A stretch of 64,000 bases of DNA from Xenopus tropicalis (GCF_000004195.4 NC_030681.2:21034482-21098481); one strand, 5' to 3'; positions 1-12,078 are shown, counted from the stretch's first letter. Numbers and translations are program-made. Notes: generated by a model from the letters alone, not told the origin.

Positions 1-295
1 TGGCACACACAGGCCAAGTTTGGCACAAACCAGCCAAGAATGGCACACACAGGCTGGGTAGGGAAGGCAGAGTATGGCACACACAGGCAGAGTAGGGCAG
101 GCAGAGTATGGCACACACAGGCCAAGTATGGCACACACAGTGAAAGTATGGCACACAGGCAGGGTAGGGCAGGCAGAGTATGGCACACACAGGCAGGGTA
201 GGGAAGGCAGAGTATGGCACACACAAAGGCAGGGTAGGGCAGGCAGAGTATGGCACACACAGGCAGGGTAGGGCAGGCAGAGTATGGCAGGTTTT
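1..295 (+). repeat. 30-35 bp minisatellite at the window start
   Basis: TGGCACACACAGGC alternates with AGGGTAGGG(A/C)AGGCAGAGTA in about nine imperfect copies of 20-35 bases. The array probably continues left of the window. Short open frames across it are by-products of the repeat. Confidence 0.9.
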
Positions 296-624
296 TGCTG
301 TACTACAACCATTAAAATGGGTATGGTCATGTGATAACATGGGTTTGGTTTCAAGTGGGTGCGGTTTCAAAAAGGGGAGTGGTCAAAACTGGCTTCCATT
401 ATCGGCCCTCCACCACGTAGGTCGGAAAAATTCCGGCCCTCGGTACAACAGAAGTTGGACAGCACTGTCCTAGAGGATCCTTTTTATTTCTAATCTATTA
501 ACAAGCAGCAAGCAAGGAGCCTGGCTTAGTGGGCAAGAAGGGGTGGTCAATATAACAGCAAAATATGAAAAGTTTAGCAATAGCAGGAATAAGTTGCACC
601 TGATAGCTGATACAGAAAAAAACC

Positions 625-792
625 TTAAGGGTGAAGACACGGAGCTACTTAGTAGCAGCTACTTGTCATGGCTACTAAATGCCAGAAAATCCCCTGCCAT
701 AGACAGTACTGAGAATTGCCTCTGGTAAAACAGAGACGATTATCAGTAAATGATCAGCATTGTCTATTTTAGTAGCTGTCTTCACCCTATTC
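625..792. mobile_element. Short AGCTACT-rich MITE (copy 1)
   Basis: Begins GTGAAGACACGGAGCTACT and ends TAGTAGCTGTCTTCACCC, so its ends are inverted. The interior has CCTGCCATAGACAGT and a TTATCAGTAAATGATCAG core. Related copies lie at 20367-20845 and 46262-46450. Confidence 0.6.
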
Positions 793-1244
793 CAGCACAT
801 ATCCTAAGCACAATTGTTCAGGAAAAGTTAAGGAAATAATAGCCCTTTAATCCCTTAAACGACAATTACCCATGTCTAGGGACCTAGCTAAACAGCCATT
901 CCTTCACTTTCTGCAAAGGGAATTCATGTGGGTCCTTCAGGACAAATCTGATGTTGTGTTATTTTAATTTTTGTATTATATAAATTTGGGCACCCTGTCA
1001 TAAATAGTGTGAGTATGACAGCATTTTAAATTTAAACCAATGAAATTCAATTGATGAAATCTGATTGCCTGTTAGTGGCCCAACCTACTTTTCTTATTTT
1101 TGAACTTAGAAAAGCACAAGCAACCTGCTCCGCTATAGGGCGAAGAAGTGTGGGGAGTCTGGGTGTTGTACCCTTAAAACTGTAGGAGTAGCGTTTAGAA
1201 ATTTTTTTTTTCAAACCAACATAATAAGTAAGGGCATCCCTTCA

Positions 1245-1470
1245 GTGGTCTTCAGTGGTCCCCAACCAGTGGCTCGGGGGCAACATGTTGCTCACCAACC
1301 CCTTGGGTGTTGCTCCCAGTGACCTCAAATGTGTTTATTTTTGTATTTCTGGCTTGGCTGCATAAACTTTCTACCCATGTGAACACTTTCAGGCAGCCAT
1401 CATTGCAATAAATGGCATTAATAAAGGAGTAGATAGTGGCTTTTCCTCACTGAGAGAGACCATGTGTGAT
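1245..1470 (+). mobile_element. Interspersed repeat beginning CCCCAACCAGTGGCTC (copy 1)
   Basis: Shares CCCCAACCAGTGGCTCG, AACATGTTGCTCACCA and the CTCAAA-GTG-TTATTTTTG-ATTTCTGG interior with 20875-21075, and with reverse copies at 41405-41720 and 63290-63505. The form suits a non-autonomous DNA element; its limits are not exact. Confidence 0.6.
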
Positions 1471-2219
1471 AATAGCCCCGCCCACTTATAGCCACTGAGG
1501 CCTCCAAATATTCATGTGTGGGTTGACCCAAAACCCACAGGTTTACCCTTAGGTTAGCGTTATAATTTGGGTGACCATTGTGGTTTCGGACTGGGGAAGT
1601 GAACTTTCCCTGTCTTGGAACCTAAGGACTTTTCTTCTCCTTTGAACTGATTCGAGTAGAAGGCGCAAATAATTTTACAGAAACTGGCCAACTGGGTTGC
1701 TTACCCTACCATCTACTTGTCTTAAATATATTTGTTCAAAGTGTTGATTCAAGTATAGGCCACGGTGACTAATTTTACATTGCGATAAGACAAAACAGAG
1801 GCGCCAAAAGGATAAAATTAGCTAAAAACACTTAAAAACCCAATGGGTAATTCAGAGGAGGTAGTAGTAAGCTTACCTCCTCCAGGCAGACACCAACAAA
1901 AGTGGTAATTTTCAGTAATAGTTTATTCACAACAATGTGAATTATATATAACTTTTACCGAGTCCACCCCGAGTGGAGGGGTGTCATCCCCATTTTTCTT
2001 CCGTCTACAGAGAGCGACTCCTTATTCCTGAGTGGGGTCAGGACAATCTCCCCACCTGCCTATACAGTGGTTGCCTATTGGTAACCCTGGCTTGTGAGTA
2101 TTTATTTGTTTATTCTACCATTACTCCTTGTAAAAACATATTACACTATTGGGGCTCTTGGTGTTCCTTTTTGTCTTAATTTTACATTGCGTTTCTACTA
2201 TTTTTTATTGTCTACACCT

Positions 2220-3625
2220 TCTGACAGTCACATGTGATTGGCAGTTGGTGGGTGTGCCCACTTTTCTAACCATAAATCAAAGTCACCCAGTAACAAACTG
2301 TGCAAAGTTTGGGCACCCTGGCTTAAATAGTGTGAGAATGGGAGTGTTTCAAATTTAAACCAATTCAATTTAATGGGGGGGAATCTGACAGGCTGTTGGT
2401 GGCTCTGCCCACTTTTTCTAACCTTGAACCATAGTTGCCCAGTGACTAACTCAGTTTGAGGACCCTGTGATAAATATTTAGACAATGGAAGCAGCTTCCA
2501 AGCAGCTTAAAACCAATGAAACCCAGTTGGTGAAATCCATTTTCCCTAACCATCAACTGGTGATTAACTGTTAGGTTTGGGGCCCCTGATGATAAACACG
2601 TGAGAAAGGCAGCAGTTAAAATTTCCCTACTGAAATCAATGACACAAATGTGATTTTCTAACCTTGAATACATAGTTACCCAGTGACTGACTGTGCAACA
2701 TTTGGGCACCCTGGCATAAACAGTGTGAGAATGGGAGTGTTTCAAATTTAAACCAATTCAATTAAATGGGGGGGAATCGGACAGGCTGTTGGTGGCTCTG
2801 CCCACTTTTTCTAAACTTGAACCATAGTTGCCCAGTGACTAACTCAGTTTGAGGACCCTGTGATAAATATTTAGAGAATGGAAGCAGCTTCCAACAGCTG
2901 AAAACCAATGAAACCCAGTTGGTGAAATCCACTTTCCCTAACCATCAACTGGTGATTAACTGTGAGGTTTGGGGACCGTAATGATAAACACATGAGAATG
3001 GCAGCAGTTAAAATTTCCCTACTGAAATCAATGAAAGAAATGTGATTTTCTAACCCAGAACGTTTGGGCACCCTGGCATAAACAGTGTGAGAATGGGAGT
3101 GTTTTAAATGTAAAACAATGTATTTCAATAGATGAAATCTGATTAGCTGTTGGTGGCTCCCTCCACTTTTACTAACTTTGACCTGCAGATCACCAGTGAC
3201 AAACCGTGATGAGTTTTGGGACCCTGGGGTTAATACTATGAAAATGGCAGCAGATTACATTCTCACATCTGATTGGCTGTTTGTAGCTCTGCCCATGTTT
3301 GGCCATCCAATAAATATCATCTTTTCATTCAGGCAGACCCCATGACTTAAGTTTGGTGAGGGCGGCCTCAAAGCTGTAAGATTGGCAGCAGTTTAAATTT
3401 CCCCATTGAAAGTCAATGGGTGAAATTTGATTGGCTGTTGTTGGCTCCTTCCACTTTTGGGTGTCCAACAAATATTGCCTTTCATTTGGGGTGACCCCAT
3501 GATTATGTGATTCAAGTTTGGGGGGTGTAGCTTCAAAGCTGTAAGAGTAGCAGCAGTTTGAAAATTTTCCCTGTCAAAGTCAATGGGAAACTGGGGTGTT
3601 CGGAGCGGCGCCACAAAAAAACGGG
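2220..3625. repeat. Degenerate tandem repeats with GATTGGCTGTTGGTGGCTC units
   Basis: Units of roughly 130-190 bases repeat words such as CTGTTGGTGGCTCTGCCCAC, TTTGGGCACCCTGGC, ATAAACAGTGTGAGAATGG and AACCAATTCAATT. Neighbours 2339-2560 and 2726-2950 are especially alike, so a block of about 390 bases was also duplicated. No long frame survives; the short minus-strand frames are repeat by-products. Confidence 0.8.
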
Positions 3626-4781
3626 GGGCGGGATCGCTTAGAAAAGAACAAGCAACCTGCTCCGCTATAGGGTGAAGAAGTGTGGGGAGTTTGGGTGTTG
3701 TACCCCTAAAACTGTAGGAGGAGAAGTGTTTAGAATATGGGGGGCGCTATATAAGAAAAAAAGATTAAGAAGTGGAAGAATAAGCTGAAGAACAGTAGGT
3801 TCGTTTTTCAAACCAATATAATATATTAGAAATATCTTGAATATACATTACAAATGTTTTAAAATAAATGGTTCAGATTTTGGTCAACTATAAATAGATT
3901 AAATCAGGGTAGGGAACCTGTGAGCTCTATGATGTCATAGCACTGCCAAGGGAAGGGAGTTGTGTCTCTATAGCAACCACTGGGCACTCATTGTGATGTC
4001 ATGTTATGTTTAAGGGCATTGCTTTAGCCAAGTAAACACAAATCATTTTGCATTTCAACCTCAATGAGAATGGAGTGCAAAATGTTCCTTCGGTAAGTTA
4101 GTGCTATAGGGCCCCTTACCCTATATATCTATACTTTGTACATATATATGCATATATACATGTACTTTTTAAGCATTTAACTTTATTTAATGAAACCAAT
4201 TTTGGGGCCTGTTAGATGTTTGCTCTGCAGGGCCAGAGCGGGTAGTATTATAAATTGCTACTTGACTATTATGGGTTCTTTCATGTATCTGAGGCCAAAG
4301 CTGTTATTTCTTGGCTAAATGGGTTATTCTGCTGGTGTGTACTAAATGGATTTAAGCAAAGCATGGCCTTTAGTTATTATTTTTAAGTCCTGAAAATTCA
4401 TGTTGATATGAATTGAGTGGTCACATTAAAGGAAAACTATTCCCCCCGAATAATGTAGGTCTCTCTATATATAAAATAATATTGCATAAAACAGCTCATA
4501 TGTAAAACCCGCACTTCACTGAAAAAAATAATTTTCATAGAAATATAGTTTTTTTATACTAGTATGTGCCATTGGGTAATGATAGAGAATTGCCATATTA
4601 ACCAATATAACCCCAATTAACCAATACAGTGCTATTATACCATATCCCAAACATTGGCCTAAACACACCCTTATTACAAGCATACATTTCATTCTGTGGA
4701 TGTAAGGGTTATGTATCAGTAGGGTTTCCTTTTTTTAGTGAAAATTATTTATTTCTAATATCACTTCTCTTATGTTTGCAG
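3626..4781. other. Non-coding stretch upstream of the spinster-like gene
   Basis: Holds a second copy of the 1110-1195 block (3645-3730) and, from TTAA at 4426, the left part of a T2-like MITE (AGGAAAACTATTCCCCCC). The missing first exon of the spinster-like gene may lie here or further left; no convincing ATG exon was found. Confidence 0.4.
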
Positions 4782-7700
4782 TTTTCTACAATTTTTACTT
4801 TACTTATTCACATATCCTTACTATGCTCTAAAAAGAATTATCAATGGTCCAGTAAACAAAGAGCATATTAATGATGATATTGATATTGAAAAAAACACTG
4901 AGAGACAAGAAGAAATAAAGGAAGAAAAGAACAACAAATACTGCGCTATCATAGTTATCATAGTTCTAGGAATCCTTATGATAGTTAATACGACCAGTGA
5001 TGTCATCTTTATCGGTAAGGTTGAACTTAATTACAAACTACTTTTCCATCTAAGACTGGATATCATAGCGTAATCAGAAACTTTTTTCTAGAAATTTTTA
5101 GAAATGTCAGTGTATTTAAATCTTTCAAAATGTCTGTTACTTCTGCAATATATGAAAAATATTCACAATTGTAATTCTGAAAGGTAATTGAGCTGTTTAA
5201 CTAACTATTATTTTTTCCATAGGTTTCTTACCCGAAATTAGAAATAACTCTGACATCAACACTCAAAAAGCATGGATATTCAACGGCAGTATGTATCATT
5301 TTTTTGCATTGTTTTTATTCTTTGCATGTCATTATCTGTCATTTAAAGGAAAACTATACCCTCCAAACAATGAACGTCTCTATAAAAATATATTGCATAC
5401 ACATATGTAAAACCCTGCTTCATCTAAACAAACCATTTGCATACAAATATTCATTTTTTTAGTAGTCCCATTACTAAATGGCGGCTCAAGGGAAAGGATG
5501 TAAAAGGGCAATATTTACTGATATATATATATATATATATATATTTCAGTTTGGCGAGATTCTTTAATAGGCCACTTAACATGATATAAACTATCTGTTG
5601 GTTAAGTATTCATTCTTGGGGTATAGTTTTTCTTTAAGTAGCTATAATAATATCTGCCTTTAGGGCAAGGGCACACAGGGCGGATTGTGCCGACAAGCAC
5701 AGGCTGCCAATCCTCCCCTATGATTAAAAAGTCTTCTAGTTGGGCCTGTACCCAGAAGCACTGAATCTTCCCGGGTGCAGACACACCCAGCCAGTACCTA
5801 CCAATGGTGGAGAGACTTGCCGTTTGTGGGCGGATATCGGCTGGGTATGCCTGTACCCCGGCAGATGCAGTGCTTCTGGGTGCAGGCACAACTAGAAGAT
5901 TTTTTTAATCATAGGGAAGGATTGTCAGGCAGCGCTTATCCACACAACCCGCCCCGTGTGCCCTTGCCCTTATTTCTCACTGTTGATTAAATCAGGTTAC
6001 CTTCTGTTCTTAACTGTTTTGTTAGTAACTAACAATTCGCCTCACAAACTTCTTTTTTTCTATCTCAACAGTATGTATTTTGCTCGGTATAGGAATTGCA
6101 TCCCTGTTTGCATTTTTATGGGGTGCATACTCTAGTATACACATAATATGTGGAGCTGTTACTGCGCGGACGATATTCTCCACTGTCAGTTCATTACTGC
6201 CAGCAAAGGTAAAATTTTATTTCCTATTTGTTCTTTGAGCAAATGCCAGTAGTGCCATTTCCCTAATCTTATAATACCAGTAACCTGCACTACACTGAGT
6301 ATTGTTCATTCTGAATCCTATCGATGCATTAAATGTTTGGTATCTTTCTGATCCTTTAGAGTTTCGGATTTTGGACCTTACTCTGCTTGCAAAGCTCATT
6401 AAACTCAGTAAGAACCAGTTATATAACTGCTGCTCCTCTGATGATCGCGGATCTTTTTGATAGCAGAGATCGGATTAAAATGCAGTGCATATTTTACATC
6501 CTTTATTCTATTGGATGGTAAGTTCCCATTCCTTTGTGTTAGTGTGATATGGTTCATTGTGTGTGTGTCTTCATATCAACATGGCAACTTGGAATTTCCA
6601 AATTGTAATATTAATTTGTTTGAAGCACATTTTCCGAGACCCATGTGTTTATTCCTTGCACTTATTTCTATTACAGTGTCGTGGGGACCATTTTTGGACC
6701 AATTCTGATTGGCTTTTACGGTTCCCTGTGGCGAATGGCACTACGGGTAAGTGAAACATATATGAAAATAATAAAGGCCGGTGGGAAGACAAAAGCATCA
6801 CTTTCTGAAGTGGCTTGAAGTTGCCTAGAGAGGAAATTTCAGACTGCTAGACGCCGCATATGTCTTCCCATTGGTGATTTACATTCCTGCCAGTTGGAAG
6901 GAACATAGGGATATTTTGCTGCCCGAGGTAGCCCAGATTTACAACGGGTGACAAAACATCTTATGTGCCATCACCCTAATAGATTAAGGGGGCAGAGTAT
7001 GAGCAGAGTATTCCTATACAACCACACCTTGTTGTGCTAGCTCTAGGTTCAATGGGAATATTACTGCTCATTGCTAAGGAAATACTTGCAATTAAGCCAG
7101 ATAACTGACAGCTATCTTTTTTTGTGGAAACAGGTAGACACCGTGTTTGACCTGTTTGCACTGGTAGTCATTTTTAGAATGGCAAAGATACCAGGCGTAG
7201 GTGGCTTGGTATTTAATTCTAAAATTGACAAGAAGAAAAGAAGCCTTAAATTGGATATTTTGAGCATGATTTTCAAGTGAGTAGCTATCTTGTATAGTAG
7301 ATTGCTAGACATGTTTTAACATTAGGGAACTTTAAAATTTGACAAAAGGGACTAGTAACACCCCCAAGATGGCAATGCTACATATGCACCTATGTACAGC
7401 TGTTATTTAGCCTTTATTGCCACAAACTAGGCATCATAGCTATGCATGATGAGAGATCCTTATTTCAATTAATCTCATTTTACTTACTGTTTAATTACTC
7501 CTGACCCCACTCATGGACATTAACTCAGTTATCCAATCAGTTATAATAATTACATTGCTATAAAGTGGGTTAAGAAATAGCTTTTGCAAGATATTAAAGG
7601 TTTTAGGATGCGTATAAGCAAACCAATGAAATTCGACTAAAGATTTCCATTTCGGAGGAAGCATTATTACACGTTCTAGATTGAAATAACTCAAAAGAGC

Positions 7701-10700
7701 CATCTTTAACATTGAAAGGGTTACTGGTCGTCTAATGAGAAACAAAAATCAAGAGAAAGAAATATGTTGTTTTATTCACACATTTGATTTATAATCTATC
7801 CTATTTCAGCCGTAGCTTGAATTTCTCTGTTATCGGATTTGGAGCTGCTTCTTTTGCTACTAAAGGTGTATTTCACTGGATTCCCACCCTAATGGAGAGA
7901 GTCAACACAGAGCAACAGCCAAATGGCATCCTTGGTATCAGTTTGGATCACAAGTAGGTCCCTATTTCATCCTCTACTTGGCTTATCCTTTCTCTTTTCA
8001 CACTAAAGTATATGAAATTTGCTGATTATTCCTGTGTTTACAAGTACTGTATATACTCAAGTATAAGCCTAGTTTTTCAGCACCCAAAATGTGCTGAAAA
8101 AGTCCCCCTCGGCTTATACTCGAGTCGGTTGCCAAGGGTCCCTCCAAACTAGCACCCTCTGTCCTTTGTGTGCAAATTAGGCCACCCACAACCAGACCCT
8201 CCAGAGCCCTGGCCTAGGCTCCCACTAGCAATACTTATTCCCACTTACATCTCCTCCGGGACTGGGTCTGCTGCCAGTTTGCCAATGTGCAATGAGCGTG
8301 GGGTAGTACTCATATTGTTTTTGTTGACCCTCTTCTCCACTTACAGAGCTAGTTTACTGTATTTCTTTGAAATAAATATTTAAAAACATATACACCACTG
8401 ATGCCTCAATTAATGTAATTTTATTGGTATTTATTTTGATTATTGAAACTTAGCAGTAGCGGCTGCATTTCCCACCCTAGGCTTATACTCGAGTCAATAC
8501 GTTTTTCCAGTTTTCTTAGGTAAAATTAGGTACCTCGGCTTATATTCGGATCGGCTTATACTCGAGTATATACGGTAACTATTTATTATTGGGTGAAGCT
8601 TTCTTTAAATCATGGCTGACAAACCCTAAACATTTACTGATAATCAGAAAATACGCTCAGATGTATAACACAATAATTGTAACTTTATAAAAAATAAGTC
8701 TAATATTATTATCTGTCCATGATATTTCTAGTTAGTAGGTATATGTAAGAGCTAATTCTCACTACCTATTGACTTTTCCTCATAACCTTTAAAAAGAGCA
8801 CAAAAACTGATTATAATTGTTACATGCTTAAACAATATATCAGATTGCACTTTATGTTTATTTCATCAATGTGTCTATTTAATCTCTATTGTTTTTTATA
8901 GCATGCTATATGAATTAGGCAAATGCCTGTCTGTTGTGATTGGAATTATGTTGGGCACAGTGATCTGTTCTAATCGTCGAAAAGCGAATCCACGAGCAGA
9001 TCCGAAACTGTGCACCATTGTACTTCTGCTGGCTGTTCCCCTTCTCTACTTGAGCATTTTCCTTATAAGGATAAATCTCATTGCAGCCCAAGTGAGTATT
9101 ATGCAATCAGGTTAATACTTTATAGAAAATTTTAGTACGTATGTAATAGTTTACCTCTATAAAACAAACATTATCTAACCCAACTGTTCTCCCATCTTTT
9201 TCTCCACAGGTTTTGCTCTTTTTAAGTGGGATTTGTCTGTCTGTGAACCAGGTCCCTATAAACGAAATCATACTGGTAACGTATTCAGCTTCCTTTCCTG
9301 TGCTTGTAATGTCTCATACAGATAGTTGCATAAGTTCCAGTGCTACTGCATTGGTTTTATATCTTATACCTTCGCCTTGACTTGAGTTCAATGAATTGGC
9401 TTGTGCTGGACATACTTTTTTTTAGTTTACAGTCTGTGTTGGTTCTTGGGGTGGGCATACGCTGTAAAGTTCGCTTGTTTGGCGAGGTCGCCAAGCAAGC
9501 GGATATTTTCCCGATAAGCCCACCTACAGGTGGGCGATATTAGACTACTTCAAAAACAGCTGTCCTAGGCACTGTCGGTTCGGGGGCCGCATTAACGTGC
9601 CGATGTGGTCCCTGATCCGATGGAAAAATCAAACCTGCCTGAACAAGATCCGGCTGATTTCAAGCCAGATGCTGGTTGGGTAGGCCCGTCACTGGTTCCC
9701 ATACAGGGGCAGATAAGCTGCTGAATCTGTCTAAAGGTGGCCACACATGTGGCGATCTGACAATGTTTCAGATCCGCCACACACCGTTCAGGGCTGAAAC
9801 AGCAGATAAGGAGGTAGAAACAATAGATTTCTACCTCCTTCTGCCGATTCAGCCCTGATGGCAGATTTTGGTCAGGCGCCTTCTATGGCGCCCGATCAAA
9901 ATTTTCTAACCTGGGCGATCGGCGAGTCGACCGATTTCAGCAGCTTCCTGCGATATCGGTCGACTCGCCGACATGCCATACACGCACCGAATATCGTACG
10001 AAACAAGGTTTTGTACGATATTATCAGTGCGTGTATGGCCAGCTTTAAGGACTGTTATCGGCAGCTTAAATCAGCCTGTGTATGGCCACCTTAAGATACA
10101 CAAACAAAGAGGAAAATTGGAGCTATTCTGTGTTAGGGTTTTGTGAAGTATTTGTGAGTTATTTACCCATTTCTGACACTGTTTAATAAGCAGGAGTCCA
10201 TTATCTAGAGGGATTATTTGTGCAAGTGCACAGATCTAATCTAATGATCTACCTTCCAATAATTAAACACGAAGTAGCTTCAACAGAGTGTGAATAGTTA
10301 TGGAATAGCAATAGCCATATATTGTGATTAAAACAATAGATAAAAAGTATGTTTTGTACAGGCCCTTTAGGCTAGTGCCACATGGGGCTGATTCTGAGAT
10401 TTAGTCCCTACACTGGCACCAGGCTACCTTGGCTGCACGCGGAAGCACTGTCTCCACCCGGGTGCAGGCAGACATGGCGAATATCGGCTGTGAAATGCAA
10501 ACTCACGCTTTTTTTGGCTGATATCTGCCACTTATGCCTGCACCCGGGTGGAGACAAAGTTTCTGCATGTAGGCAAGGTAGGAAACTGGTCCCAGCGTAG
10601 GGGCTGGTCCTCTGCATTTTTCAGCAGGCCGAGAATCAGCTGCGTGTGGCACTAGCCTTAGGGTACTGCTAAGTGGAAGATTTGTCCCTTGCTGTGGGCA

Positions 10701-11345
10701 AGGAATCTCCCCTTGTGCCAGTACCCTGTTGTGTGGACTTAATTAGAATGCCAATGCATGAAGCAACATTTTGCTACAGGGCTCCTGTACATGATAACAT
10801 GCAGACCTTCATAGTTCCACATGTATATTGCAAAATATCTCAGATAGAACAGCCCCTAATTTAATTATAATTGCCAAAATCCTTACATCTCAAAATTCTG
10901 TTCTCTTTTTCCAGACGACAGCACTTCCAACCCGCTTTGGTTGGGCATTTTCTGAAAAGTCAACTGTGGAATCGGTAATGGCAGATAAAGGGGTTAAATA
11001 CCTCATGCAATGGGTAAGTACTATCTTTTTACCTTTAGAAACTATACAATAAGGAGGGATAATGCATTTGACATTTGCTCTTTGTTGTAATGGGCCACAG
11101 TATTAACCTGTTTATGAAAAGGCAGTGTTTCATTTCTACTGTTTTCATTTGTCCAACAGATTTTTGAAAGACTAAATAGAGCCAGACCATACATGTCCCA
11201 GTACAGTACAGAGATAGTTCTCATGATTTGCTCATCCGTGGCTTTGATCGGAGTTGTCTTGTTTGTAATGACAACTAAATATATTGAAGAAGATGAGAAA
11301 AAAGTGAAGCAAATTATGGATACACCAAATCCTGTGCAACCTTAG
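4782..11345 (+). CDS. Divergent spinster-like (SPNS family, MFS) multi-pass membrane transporter, 5' end incomplete
   Basis: Eleven exons join in one frame: 4782-5014, 5223-5288, 6072-6208, 6360-6517, 6677-6748, 7134-7276, 7810-7953, 8902-9091, 9210-9275, 10915-11013, 11160-11345 (TAG), each with GT-AG borders, giving about 497 residues. SPNS proteins are 12-helix major-facilitator transporters of lysolipids or sphingosine-1-phosphate. Family signs: an APLMIADLF stretch before a charged loop and IFYILYS, then WRMALR, a GFGAASFATKG helix, and NPRADP in a late loop; the last helix is followed by a charged tail (EEDEKKVKQ). Odd points: the usual TM1 Asp-Arg, the GYLGDRxxRK loop (motif A) and the GxGEAS of TM4 are not there. 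The first exon in this list has no Met in frame before 4978, so a start exon upstream was missed. An AATAAA at 11709-11714 fits the 3' end. Family fairly sure; paralogue and function unknown. Confidence 0.72.
5347..5633. mobile_element. T2-type MITE (TTAA duplications) in an intron
   Basis: TTAA at 5343-5346 and 5634-5637 bracket inverted ends AGGAAAACTATACCC and GGGTATAGTTTTTCT. This matches the T2/Kolobok-type MITE pattern known from Xenopus. A TA microsatellite (about 5521-5544) lies inside. Confidence 0.85.
5663..5969. mobile_element. Foldback MITE with TTA duplication (copy 1), intron of spinster-like gene
   Basis: TTA (5660-5662, 5970-5972) flanks GGGCAAGGGCACAC and its inverse GTGTGCCCTTGCCC. 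The halves pair along much of their length (for example GTGCTTCTGGGTGCAGGCAC inside). The TTA duplication suggests PIF/Harbinger-type mobilisation. Confidence 0.85.
8045..8577. mobile_element. MITE with ends ACTGTATATACTC...GAGTATATACGGT
   Basis: The left end (TATACTCAAGTATAAGCC) and right end (GGCTTATACTCGAGTATA) are inverted, and CTCGGCTTATACTCGAGT recurs several times inside. It lies in the intron before the exon at 8902. The left end shows an extra copy near 8108 and the right near 8470, so this may be two joined elements. Confidence 0.75.
9560..9734. mobile_element. MITE fragment interrupted by the element at 9735
   Basis: Shares CCTGCC-GA, GCTGATTTCA-GCCAGAT, TAGGCCC and GAATC-GTCTAA with 13200-13348. 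It is cut at GTCTAA, exactly where the element at 9735-10091 begins. Confidence 0.5.
9735..10091. mobile_element. Multi-hairpin MITE flanked by TAA (copy 1)
   Basis: TAA at 9732-9734 and 10092-10094 flank AGGTGGCCACACA and TGTATGGCCACCT. Four hairpins stand in a row: GGAGGTAGAAA/TTTCTACCTCC, GATTTTGGTCAGGCGCC/GGCGCCCGATCAAAATT, GCGAGTCGACCGAT/ATCGGTCGACTCGC, and AATATCGTACGAAAC/TTTTGTACGATATT. It lies in the long intron 9276-10914. A second copy is at 11773-12078. Confidence 0.85.
10370..10657. mobile_element. Foldback MITE with TTA duplication (copy 2)
   Basis: TTA at 10367-10369 and 10658-10660 flanks GGCTAGTGCCACA and its inverse TGTGGCACTAGCC. Interior arms share CCACCCGGGTGCAGGC in both orientations and pair across a centre near 10510. 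Confidence 0.88.
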
Positions 11346-11418
11346 AAGATACAATCTTATCTTAATCTTAGAAGATACAGAAGAAGTACAGGCTGATGGA
11401 TACAGATATAGTTGACAG

Positions 11419-11632
11419 CACCTTCTCCTTCAACGTCAGATTGTATCCCGACAGCACAAATAATTCCCAGGTGCACCTTCTCCGCCAACGTCAGACTGTA
11501 TCCCGACAGCACAAATAATTCCCAGGTGCACCTTCTCCGCCAACGTCAGATTGTATCCCGACAGCACAAATAATTCCCAGGTGCACCTTCTCCGCCAATG
11601 TCAGACTGTATCCCGACAGCACAAAAAAGTTG
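11419..11632 (+). repeat. 55-bp tandem repeat (about four copies) in the 3' UTR of the spinster-like gene
   Basis: CACCTTCTCC recurs at about 11419, 11474, 11529 and 11584, a period of 55 bases. Copies share CAACGTCAGA, TATCCCGACAGCAC and AAATAATTCCCAGG with few substitutions. The block starts about 75 bases after the stop codon and precedes the AATAAA, so it should be transcribed. Confidence 0.85.
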
Positions 11633-11708
11633 GCATCTCAAGAAGTTTCTATATATTGCCATGCAACTTGAAGCCTTCTCCCTGACCATGTGCTTTTGAA
11701 AAGTATTC

Positions 11709-11714
11709 AATAAA
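11709..11714 (+). terminator. Polyadenylation signal AATAAA of the spinster-like gene
   Basis: Canonical hexamer 364 bases after the TAG at 11343-11345, with no better hexamer seen before it. Between lie the 55-bp repeats. Confidence 0.5.
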
Positions 11715-11772
11715 TGATAATAATGGTTTTTATAAAAAATAATAATTATGTCTGGTGTAAAAGGTGGTGTAA

Positions 11773-12078
11773 AGGTGGCCACACACGTGGCAATTTCCGA
11801 TCAATCGGCCACTAACCTTCAGGGCTGAAACGGCAGATAAGGAGGTAGAAACAATAGGATTTCTACCTCCTTCTCCCGATTTAGCCCTGACGGCAAAATT
11901 TTGATCAGGCGCCTTCTATGGCGCCCGATCAAAATCTTTTAACCTGGCCGATCAGCGAGTCGACCGATATCAGCAACCTCCTGCGATATTGGTCGACTCG
12001 CCGACTTGCTATACATGCACCGAATATCGGACGAAATAAGGTTTCGTACGATATTATCGGTGCGTGTATGGCCAGCTT
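11773..12078. mobile_element. Multi-hairpin MITE (copy 2), downstream of the spinster-like gene
   Basis: Same order of hairpins as 9735-10091 with scattered substitutions. TAA precedes it at 11770-11772; the right end is decayed (GGCCAGCTT against GGCCACCT). Confidence 0.82.

Larger units (their letters stand above)
296..2219. other. Non-coding stretch outside the repeats noted
   Basis: No gene recognised. Besides the elements at 625-792 and 1245-1470, a block at 1110-1195 (CAACCTGCTCCGCTATAGGG... GTACCC) is repeated at 3645-3730, so it flanks the degenerate tandem repeats on both sides. Confidence 0.5.

Noticed and set aside
1..473. Short frames with repeating MAHTGRVGQAEYG
   Set aside because: Direct product of the minisatellite; no wider coding context.
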